The translations under genes and the position numbers were made by a program. 42,265 nucleotides of DNA from Thermohalobaculum sp050331395 (lineage in GTDB: Bacteria > Pseudomonadota > Alphaproteobacteria > Rhodobacterales > Rhodobacteraceae), in NCBI GenBank assembly GCA_050331395.1, contig JBHJGX010000114.1, positions 1-42,265 on the forward strand, given 5' to 3'. The notes under the pieces are model-generated. The model was not told where the DNA came from, did not search any database, and saw nothing but the letters and a program-made list of their open reading frames with translations. Position 1 is the first letter of the stretch, and each line of letters opens with the position of its first letter. Positions 24,703-31,049 of this stretch are shown here, in pieces.

Positions 24703-24820
24703 CCGGCGCTTGGAAATCGGTCCGGTTGTCCATAGGTACGGCGTCTCTGGCCGGGTACCGGTCCGCGGGCTATAGTCTCACCTTGCACGCGGGTCCGCGG
24801 CGCAATTTTGGGGGCCGAGT

Positions 24821-26299
24821 ATGACGGATCACGCAGACGCCAGCCGACCGGCCCATCCCTTCGACGACACGCTTCACGAGGAATGCGGGCTCTACGGGGT
24901 TTTCGGCGCCGAGGATGCGGCTAATTACGTAGCGCTCGGGCTCCATGCCCTCCAGCACCGGGGGCAGGAGGCCGCGGGCGTCGTCTCCTATGACGGCGAG
25001 AGCTTCAAGACCGTGCGCCGGATCGGCTATGTGCGCGATAACTTCACTAAGCGCTCGGTAATGGACCTGCTGCCCGGGCGGATCGCCCTCGGGCACACGC
25101 GCTATTCCACCGCCGGGCATAAGGGGCAGACCGATCTCCGCGATGTCCAGCCGCTTTACGCGGATTTCGCCATGGGCGGCTGTGCGATCGCGCATAACGG
25201 CAACCTGACCAATGCGGAGCAACTGCGGGCCCAGCTGATCGAACGCGGTTCGATCTTTCAGTCGGGCTCCGACACCGAATGCATCGTCCATCTGATGGCG
25301 CGCTCGATCCAGAAGACGATCACCGACCGGATGAAGGACGCGCTCCGTCTCGTCGAGGGGGCGTTTTCGATCATCGCGATGACACGGACCAAGATGATCG
25401 GCGTCCGCGATCCGCTCGGGGTGCGGCCGCTCGTGCTCGGGCGCCTCGGTGAGGCGTGGATCCTGGCCTCCGAGACGTGCGCGCTCGACATTGTCGGGGC
25501 CGAGTTCGTGCGCGACGTGGAACCCGGCGAGATGGTCATCGTCACCGCCGAGGGCGTCGCCTCGCACCGCCCGTTCGAGACCGCGCGGCCCCGGTTTTGC
25601 GTCTTCGAATACGTCTATTTCTCGCGCCCCGACAGCCTGATTGACGGGCTCTCGGTCTATGAGGCGCGCCGTCGGATCGGCCGGGAACTGGCGCGCGAGG
25701 CCCCGGTCGAGGCCGATCTCGTCTGTCCGATCCCCGACAGCGGCACGCCGGCGGCGATCGGCTATGCCCAGGAAAGCGGCATCCCTTATGCGATGGGCAT
25801 CGTGCGCAACCAGTATGTTGGCCGAACCTTCATCGAGCCGACCGATCAGATCCGCGACATGGGCGTCCGGCTCAAGCTGAACGTCAACCGGGCTCTGGTC
25901 CGGGGCAAGCGCGTGGTTCTCGTGGACGACAGCGTGGTGCGCGGGACCACCTCGCGCAAGATCAAGGAAATGGTCCGCGAGGCGGGCGCCTCGGAGGTGC
26001 ATTTCCGGATCGCGAGCCCGCCGACCCGCTGGTCCTGTTTCTACGGCGTCGATACCCCGGAGCGGAGCAAGCTTCTCGCCGCGCAGATGGACGAGGAGGG
26101 CATGGCCCGGCATCTCGGCGTCGACAGCCTGGCCTTCGTTTCGCTTGACGGGCTGTACCGGGCCTGCGGGCATCCGGGCGGGCGAGACCCGGCCGGGCCG
26201 CAATTCTGCGATGCGTGTTTTTCCGGCGATTATCCGATCGATCCGTCGGATGCGCGGCTGCGAGGGCAGATGCCGCGGCGCGAGCCGGTTACGGCCTGA
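24821..26299 (+). CDS. purF: Amidophosphoribosyltransferase PurF
   Basis: A 492-residue first enzyme of purine synthesis (PRPP + glutamine to phosphoribosylamine). Cys22 in HEECGLYGVFG is the glutaminase nucleophile, exposed after removal of a 21-residue propeptide. Ntn blocks are GLHALQHRGQEAAGVVSYDG, LGHTRYSTAGHKG and IAHNGNLTNAEQLR. The PRPP-binding motif is VVLVDDSVVRGTTSRKI. Cysteines in RFCVFEYVYFSRPDS, WSCFYGVDTP and QFCDACFSGDYP match the 4Fe-4S ligands of the Bacillus-type enzyme. Length is normal. Confidence 0.97.
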   Translation: MTDHADASRPAHPFDDTLHEECGLYGVFGAEDAANYVALGLHALQHRGQEAAGVVSYDGESFKTVRRIGYVRDNFTKRSVMDLLPGRIALGHTRYSTAGHKGQTDLRDVQPLYADFAMGGCAIAHNGNLTNAEQLRAQLIERGSIFQSGSDTECIVHLMARSIQKTITDRMKDALRLVEGAFSIIAMTRTKMIGVRDPLGVRPLVLGRLGEAWILASETCALDIVGAEFVRDVEPGEMVIVTAEGVASHRPFETARPRFCVFEYVYFSRPDSLIDGLSVYEARRRIGRELAREAPVEADLVCPIPDSGTPAAIGYAQESGIPYAMGIVRNQYVGRTFIEPTDQIRDMGVRLKLNVNRALVRGKRVVLVDDSVVRGTTSRKIKEMVREAGASEVHFRIASPPTRWSCFYGVDTPERSKLLAAQMDEEGMARHLGVDSLAFVSLDGLYRACGHPGGRDPAGPQFCDACFSGDYPIDPSDARLRGQMPRREPVTA

Positions 26300-26302
26300 G
26301 AG

Positions 26303-26420
26303 ATTGTCAGACAATGGGGTTTTCCTCTGATAACTGGCGTCTGACATCTGTTTTCGCGGCCGAGCAAAATGTCAGACAATCGGATCGGCGGCGGAAACGG
26401 GTCGGTGTGAATGTCTGACA
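26303..26420. promoter_or_regulatory. Cluster of TGTC(A/T)GACA palindromes between purF and SDR gene
   Basis: ATTGTCAGACAAT (26303-26315), GTCTGACA (26339-26346), ATGTCAGACAAT (26369-26380) and ATGTCTGACA (26411-26420) lie within 118 nt. The core TGTC-W-GACA is palindromic. The last copy contains the SDR start codon. A further ATTGTCTGACAAT lies inside the SDR gene (26803-26815), and GTCTGACA at 26874-26881. This looks like an operator array or a dispersed repeat; no regulator can be named. Confidence 0.55.
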
Positions 26421-27100
26421 TGGCGGGCAAGGTCGCTCTCATCACGGGCGCGTCGCGGGGCTTTGGCCGGGCCGCCCCCCGCCGCCGCGCCGCGGGCGGT
26501 GGGGCTGTGTTCGCGCTCGCCCGCACCCAAGGCGGGCTCGAGGAGCTGGACGACGAGATTCGCGCGGCGGGCGGGGCGGCGACGCTCGTGCCCCTCGATA
26601 TCCGCGATGACGAGGGGCTTAAGCGGTTGGGAGCCGCGATCCATGCGCGGTGGGGACGTTTGGATTTTTGGCTGCATACAGCCGCCCATGCGACGCCTTT
26701 GTCGCCGGCCGAGCATATCCTGCCGAAAGAGTTGGACACGGCGCTCGCGACGAATGTCAGATCTTTATCGCGTCTGGTCGTCATGCTGGATCCGCTGCTT
26801 CGATTGTCTGACAATGGTGTGGCGGCGTTGCCCGTCGAACCGGAGGTCGGACATCCCTTCGGTGGGCTCTGGGGTCTGACAAAGGCCGCGCAACGGGCGC
26901 TTCTCGAAAGCTGGGGGGCCGAGGCCGAGCGCAGGTTCCGCGTGTTGACGCTCCTCTGCCCGCCGATGCCCACCGCGTGGCGCGCGCGGTTCCACCCTGG
27001 CGAGCCCCGCGACCGGCTGACGCCGACCGACACCGTCGCCGCACGCCTCGTCGAGCGGTTTGCGGCTGCGCCCGCGGGCCGCCCCCTCGATCTTCGCTGA
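26411..27100 (+). CDS. SDR-family protein with degenerate active site
   Basis: A 229-residue protein related to short-chain dehydrogenases. ALITGASRGFG at 9-19 is the cofactor motif. The next segment (RAAPRRRAAGGGAVFALART) is odd; the usual form would be close to AxARALAxAGAHV. The segment that normally bears the catalytic Tyr-xxx-Lys reads GLWGLTKAAQRALLESWG, so Lys158 is kept but Trp154 replaces Tyr, and no clear catalytic Ser precedes it. It keeps the SDR length and the final RPLDLR. An SDR gene after purF is a neighbour I have seen in Rhodobacterales. ATG 26420 (fourth codon) is an alternative start. Confidence 0.75.
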   Translation: MSDMAGKVALITGASRGFGRAAPRRRAAGGGAVFALARTQGGLEELDDEIRAAGGAATLVPLDIRDDEGLKRLGAAIHARWGRLDFWLHTAAHATPLSPAEHILPKELDTALATNVRSLSRLVVMLDPLLRLSDNGVAALPVEPEVGHPFGGLWGLTKAAQRALLESWGAEAERRFRVLTLLCPPMPTAWRARFHPGEPRDRLTPTDTVAARLVERFAAAPAGRPLDLR

Positions 27101-27109
27101 TCTCTGAGC

Positions 27110-28174
27110 TCAGACGCGCCCGTCGCTCGAGAGCAGAATGGCCACCGGTCGCATGCTCGGCAGCTGGGCGAAGACGATGGTCGCGACCGAGAGCGCCGGC
27201 ACCGCGACGAGCGCCCCAGTGATCCCCCAGACCGCGCCGCCCGCGAAGATCGCGATCAGGATCACGAGCGGTGAGAGATTGAGCGAGGTGCCCATCAGCC
27301 GGGGCTCGAGCCAGTTGGAGCCCGCGATCTGGATCACCGCCAAAAGCGGCAGCGTCATCAGAAAGGGCGTCAGGGTCGGGAATTGCACGAGCGCGACGGT
27401 CGCCGGGAAGATGATCCCGATCAGCGAGCCCACGGTCGGCACGAAGCTCGTCACGAAGATCACCACCGCCCAAAAGGCTGCGCCATCGACGCCGACGATG
27501 GTGAGAAGCGCGAAGGTCGGGATCGCCTGCGCCGCGCCGATGATGCATTTGACCCCGAGATAGGTCTCGATCTCGCGATTGATCCGGCCGATGGTCGCGA
27601 CCAGCGCGTCATGGGCGCCCTGTTCCGGCGCGAGGGCGTGCAGCTTGTCGCCGGCCCGCCCCGCCTCGACGAAGAGAAAGAGCACATAGACGAGGATCAC
27701 CACGAGCGCACCGACGAAGCCGACCGCGGTGCCCGCCAGGCTGAGGGCGATGTCGGTGACCTGGATGTTCTGGGTCAGCGCCTGAAGGTCCAGGGCCTCC
27801 CCCATGCCGACCGCCTGGCCCGCCTGGCGGAGCATTTCGCGGAGGTTCGCCTCATAGCTCGGCAGGTTGGCGCGGAACCCCGAGAGCGAGGCCGAGACGA
27901 GGACGCTCAGCCCGGCGATGGCGATGAGGACGGTGAGCGCGGCGGCGAGCTTCTCGGCCCCCCGCGCCACGGCGGCCGGGCCCCGGAGCGCCCGGGCAAA
28001 GACACCGGCGACCGCGTTCAGCAGGAACCAGAGGAGCACGGCGATGGTGAGCGGCTCGAGGACCGGCCGGGCTTCGATGAGGAGCCAGAGCGTCGCGGCG
28101 ACCCCGACGGCGGCGGCGGCGTAGGACCGCGGGGCGATGGGCGCGAGGCCGCGTCCGGTCTCGTCGCCGGCCAT
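27110..28174 (-). CDS. AI-2E/PerM family transporter
   Basis: A 354-residue membrane protein of the AI-2E exporter (PerM/DUF20) family, with about eight hydrophobic helices. Family blocks include VLEPLTIAVLLWFLLNAVAG, a soluble loop (FRANLPSYEANLREMLRQAG), REIETYLGVKCIIGAAQAIP, FVTSFVPTVGSLIGIIFPAT, NWLEPRLMGTSLNLSPLVIL and GITGALVAVPALS. Members export small molecules or act in Na+/H+ antiport; the substrate is not predictable here. It begins 1 nt after the ytoQ stop and so is likely coupled to it. Confidence 0.92.
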   Translation of the reverse strand: MAGDETGRGLAPIAPRSYAAAAVGVAATLWLLIEARPVLEPLTIAVLLWFLLNAVAGVFARALRGPAAVARGAEKLAAALTVLIAIAGLSVLVSASLSGFRANLPSYEANLREMLRQAGQAVGMGEALDLQALTQNIQVTDIALSLAGTAVGFVGALVVILVYVLFLFVEAGRAGDKLHALAPEQGAHDALVATIGRINREIETYLGVKCIIGAAQAIPTFALLTIVGVDGAAFWAVVIFVTSFVPTVGSLIGIIFPATVALVQFPTLTPFLMTLPLLAVIQIAGSNWLEPRLMGTSLNLSPLVILIAIFAGGAVWGITGALVAVPALSVATIVFAQLPSMRPVAILLSSDGRV

Positions 28175-28175
28175 C

Positions 28176-28625
28176 TCAGAGCCGCCCGTTGATCACATAA
28201 TCGAGGATGCGCACCACCTGCTCGGGCGTCTCGGCGACGGCGTTCGCGGCCTCGTCCACCTCCTTGAGCGCATGGGCATGATCGGGCCCGTGCAGGATCA
28301 CGAGCGGCTTGCCGAGGGCGGCCGCATAGCCCGCGTCGAAGGCGGCGTTCCACTGGCGGTATTGCTCGCCGAAGCGAACGACGACGATGTCGGCCTGTTC
28401 GATGAGCGTGCGGGTGCGGATGGCGTTCAGCCCGGCGCCCTTGCGGTCGTGCCAAAGTTTCTGCTGCTCGGCCCCGAGGATCGCCACCCCGCAATCGTCC
28501 GAGGCGGCGTGGTCGGTCACCGGCGCGTGGAAGCTGACGGGCAGCGCGCGGGCGGCGGCGCCCTCGGCAATGGCCTCGCGCCAGTCCGTGTGGATCTCGC
28601 CCGACAGATAGACGTCCCAGGTCAT
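28176..28625 (-). CDS. ytoQ: YtoQ family protein
   Basis: A 149-residue cytosolic protein of the YtoQ family. Recognisable blocks are MTWDVYLSGEIHTDWREAI, SFHAPVTDHAASDDCGVAIL, RTRTLIEQADIVVVRFGEQY, RQWNAAFDAGYAAALGKPLV and HALKEVDEAANAVAETPEQV. The fold resembles nucleoside 2-deoxyribosyltransferases, but no activity is established. GGGGAG precedes the ATG. It lies between the sodium channel and the AI-2E-family gene on the same strand. Confidence 0.9.
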   Translation of the reverse strand: MTWDVYLSGEIHTDWREAIAEGAAARALPVSFHAPVTDHAASDDCGVAILGAEQQKLWHDRKGAGLNAIRTRTLIEQADIVVVRFGEQYRQWNAAFDAGYAAALGKPLVILHGPDHAHALKEVDEAANAVAETPEQVVRILDYVINGRL

Positions 28626-28683
28626 GCAGGCTCCCCTCTGTTCGGAGAGAGGGCTAACACGGGGCGCGGCCCGCTGAAAGCGT

Positions 28684-29508
28684 TTAGGGCGTGCGGTCGC
28701 GCTCGGCTTCCAGGCGGTCGAGGCGGCTTTCGATCCGGGCGAGCGTCGCCAGCACCTCGTTCCGATAGTCGTCGGTGGCGGCGTTGGCTTCGGCCGCGTG
28801 GGCGTCCTGCATCGAGTTGACGATGAGGCCGACGAGCAGGTTCACCACCGCAAAGGTCGTGATCATGATAAAGGGCACGAAGAACGCCCATGCCCAGGGG
28901 TGGGTCTCCATCACCGGGCGCACGATGCCCATCGACCAGCTCTCGAGCGTCATCACCTGAAAAAGGGTGTAGGCGCTCTCGCCGATGGTGCCGAACCAGT
29001 CGGGGAAGGTCGCCTTGAAGAGCTTGGTCGCCATCACCGCGCCGATATAAAAAATCAGCCCCATCAACAGAAAGACCGAGCCCATCCCCGGCAGCGCGCT
29101 GACAAAGCCCTGCACCACGCGGCGGAGCGACGGCGAGACCGAAAGAATGCGGAGCGCGCGAAGGATCCGCATGGCGCGGAGCACCGACAGCCCGTCATTC
29201 GACGGCACGAGCGCGATGCCGACGATCAGCATGTCGAAGATGTTCCAGCCCGAGCGGAAGAAGGCCAGGCGGAAGGCGATCAGCTTGAGCACGAGTTCGA
29301 CGACGAAGATCGCCAGGCAAATGCGGTCGATGGCGATGAGCGCGGGGCCGGCGGCGGACATGACGCTGTCCGAGGTCTCGAGCCCGAGGACGAGGGCGTT
29401 CAGCAGGATCACCGCGAGGATCGCGTTGCGGATCCGGTCGCTTTGCAACCAGGCGCCGAGGCGGTCGCGCCACTCGGCGGTCGGGGAGGCGGCGGGGCTG
29501 TCGGTCAT
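28684..29508 (-). CDS. Bacterial voltage-gated sodium channel (NaChBac/NavAb type)
   Basis: A 274-residue single-domain channel, assembling as a tetramer. S1 to S4 lie in residues 27-130. S4 carries Arg111, 114, 117 and 120 every third position (VLRAMRILRALRILS), the voltage sensor. S5, pore helix and S6 follow. The selectivity filter is TLESWSM at 187-193, the bacterial NaV signature, with Glu189 selecting Na+. S6 (ITTFAVVNLLVGLIVNSMQD) leads to a C-terminal coiled coil (NEVLATLARIESRLDRLEAE) that holds the tetramer. GGAGGG precedes the ATG. Such channels occur in marine Rhodobacterales. Confidence 0.95.
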   Translation of the reverse strand: MTDSPAASPTAEWRDRLGAWLQSDRIRNAILAVILLNALVLGLETSDSVMSAAGPALIAIDRICLAIFVVELVLKLIAFRLAFFRSGWNIFDMLIVGIALVPSNDGLSVLRAMRILRALRILSVSPSLRRVVQGFVSALPGMGSVFLLMGLIFYIGAVMATKLFKATFPDWFGTIGESAYTLFQVMTLESWSMGIVRPVMETHPWAWAFFVPFIMITTFAVVNLLVGLIVNSMQDAHAAEANAATDDYRNEVLATLARIESRLDRLEAERDRTP

Positions 29509-29888
29509 GGCGGACCCTCCGGGCCGGGCGCTTCGGTTTGGTCCTATATAGGCGAGGGACCTCGGGCAGGACCACCGGGTCGCCGCTCCGTGGCTCGCGG
29601 GTTGGGCGAAATATCCGGAAAAAATTTGAAGGGCCCTTTAGGCGAGATTTCCGCGCGATTTTCGTTTTCGCTAGGCCGGCGTCTTTGAAACTTTCGTGCT
29701 TATCTGGAGCTATTTTCGCAATCTTCGGGGAATTCTGCACTGTGGAAGTGTTTCGAGTGATCTGATCGGGAAGCCTGAGCGAAACAAATGGTCGTTCTGG
29801 GGCCGCTGCAACTCTTAAGAAAAAATGTGGATTGTTTCAGTCGGGTGCGCCGCTACCTCAAAATCATCCGCAGCGAAAGGAGCAAATC
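29509..29888. other. 380-nt region, AT-rich in part, no gene seen
   Basis: This lies between the sodium-channel start (leftward) and the 28-codon ORF (rightward), so it must hold both promoters. It contains the palindrome AAGGGCCCTT (near 29630) and outer repeats GAAAT/ATTTC, able to form a long weak hairpin at about 29609-29651, and TTGAAA near 29685 as a possible -35 box. No ORF with a ribosome site was found apart from the one at 29889. Confidence 0.4.
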
Positions 29889-29975
29889 ATGCTGGGTATT
29901 CTTGCCGCTCTCAAGTTCTCGGCCATCATCGCCTTTGGTCTGCAGCAGATCTGGGCGGTCCGCCGGTCGCGCTGA
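29889..29975 (+). CDS. 28-residue single-helix small protein
   Basis: ATG at 29889 is preceded by GAAAGGAG at a good distance. It encodes 28 residues: MLGILAALKFSAIIAFGLQQ, then IWAVRRSR and TGA. The protein is one hydrophobic helix with a positively charged C-terminus, the usual form of small inner-membrane proteins. A strong terminator follows 27 nt later, so this looks like a complete, independent small transcription unit. I know of no name or function. Confidence 0.7.
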   Translation: MLGILAALKFSAIIAFGLQQIWAVRRSR

Positions 29976-30001
29976 GCCTAAGTTCGAAACGTCGACACGT
30001 G

Positions 30002-30032
30002 AAAAGGCCGCCTCGCACCGGGCGGCCTTTTT
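30002..30032. terminator. Strong bidirectional Rho-independent terminator
   Basis: AAAAGGCCGCC (30002-30012), loop of 8 and GGCGGCCTTTT (30021-30031) form a perfect 11-bp stem followed by T and C. The A-run on the left gives a T-run on the other strand, so it serves both the 28-residue ORF (rightward) and the gene ending at 30058 (leftward). Confidence 0.9.
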
Positions 30033-30057
30033 CATAAGCTTGCCCATGGCGGGCTTC

Positions 30058-30807
30058 TCAGGCGCTCACGCCCCATTGCCAGGTCTGCGGCAGCGCGACC
30101 TCCGGTCCCCGTACCGCGAGGGTTTCGACCTCTGCCGGTGTGGGCAGGGATCCTAGCGGCAGAGCGTCCTCGATGGCGATCAGGGGCACCCCGCTGCCCA
30201 AATCGCCGAAGAGCGCGATGTGCGAGACCCGCCGCGCCATGCTTGCGGCCCGCTCGAGATGCGGCGACAACAGAGCGCACACGCGGTCGGCATCCGGGGC
30301 GGCGAGCGGACCTGCAATGGGCACGCGGAACGGGCGCGATCCACCGCGGCGATTGATCCGGCGGCCCGGTCGTTTTTGCGGTGCCCCCCGTCGGCGGGGG
30401 TCGCGAAGCTGCCCGACCGCCCGCTCGATCTCGTCGGTCAGGATCCGCAGCGCAAGGCTGGTCATCACGGGCTCGAACCCGACTTGGGAGAGCGTACCCC
30501 CCCACCGTGTGAGCCGGAAGGCCGGCAAATCGAAGGCGGGACACCGGTCGAGTCCGGTCTCAAGCGCCTTTATCAACCCATAAATCGATACATCCGGCGG
30601 CAGCGTAAATCTGACGCTCAGCTCGCCGATCAGCCCGCTAGCCATGATCTCGCTGTCAGCCGGCACCGCAGCCAGCGTCTCCGCGAGCGCACGACCGGTG
30701 CGTTCGCCGGTCGCCGAACACCGCCCGGTCCAATCGCGCCCGAACGCGCCCAGCGGATCGTCCGCAGAGGGCACCCAGGCGAGTACATACGCACGACACT
30801 CGCTCAT
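30058..30807 (-). CDS. 2H phosphoesterase/DUF1045-like protein lacking both His motifs
   Basis: A 249-residue protein that reads like the DUF1045 group of 2H phosphoesterase-fold proteins: RAYVLAWVPSADDPLGAFGR then DWTGR, a central repeat-like half with DRCPAFDLPAFRLTRWGG, and a second half with RPFRVPIAGPLAAPDADRV. In active members both halves carry HxT/S motifs (GFHATLKPP and FRFHxTLTG types). Here the equivalents are SVRFTLP (64-70) and FRVPIAGP (160-167), without His. So it is probably catalytically dead, or an unrelated protein. It is divergent from the soe-like operon and may share its regulatory region. Family call is tentative. Confidence 0.5.
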   Translation of the reverse strand: MSECRAYVLAWVPSADDPLGAFGRDWTGRCSATGERTGRALAETLAAVPADSEIMASGLIGELSVRFTLPPDVSIYGLIKALETGLDRCPAFDLPAFRLTRWGGTLSQVGFEPVMTSLALRILTDEIERAVGQLRDPRRRGAPQKRPGRRINRRGGSRPFRVPIAGPLAAPDADRVCALLSPHLERAASMARRVSHIALFGDLGSGVPLIAIEDALPLGSLPTPAEVETLAVRGPEVALPQTWQWGVSA

Positions 30808-30865
30808 CGTTACACATCCCCATCGCTTCCCTAATAAAGCGTTTACAGATGCGCCCGACGGGCGA

Positions 30866-30881
30866 TGTGAGAAACGTCACA
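30866..30881. promoter_or_regulatory. Perfect CRP-type palindrome TGTGA-N6-TCACA
   Basis: TGTGA-GAAACG-TCACA matches the CRP/FNR-family half-site consensus exactly. It lies in the 242-nt divergent region, 59 nt upstream of the start at 30807 and 169 nt upstream of the molybdoenzyme start at 31050. Which CRP/FNR-type regulator would use it is unknown; the alphaproteobacterial FNR site is usually TTGAT-N4-ATCAA. Confidence 0.65.
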
Positions 30882-31049
30882 CTTTCGGCTGCGGCCTACC
30901 CCGCGGCTCTTGCGCTCGCCGGATTGGCCGAGGCCATGCCTCGCTTGGCCGGGCCGAGCGCTTGGTGCAAACTCTGGATGCGCCCCGTTCCGGGGACGGA
31001 CCCTGACACCGCCACCCGCGTGCCCCTGCGCGCCCCAGACGGAGATCCC

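Noticed and set aside
27103..27114. 12-bp palindrome TCTGAGCTCAGA between convergent SDR and AI-2E-family genes
   Set aside because: It overlaps a stop codon, has no loop for an RNA hairpin and stands alone; probably chance.
30849..31049. Earlier in-frame start for soeA at 30849
   Set aside because: There is no ribosome site, the extra 67 residues are not protein-like, and the segment carries the CRP-type palindrome.
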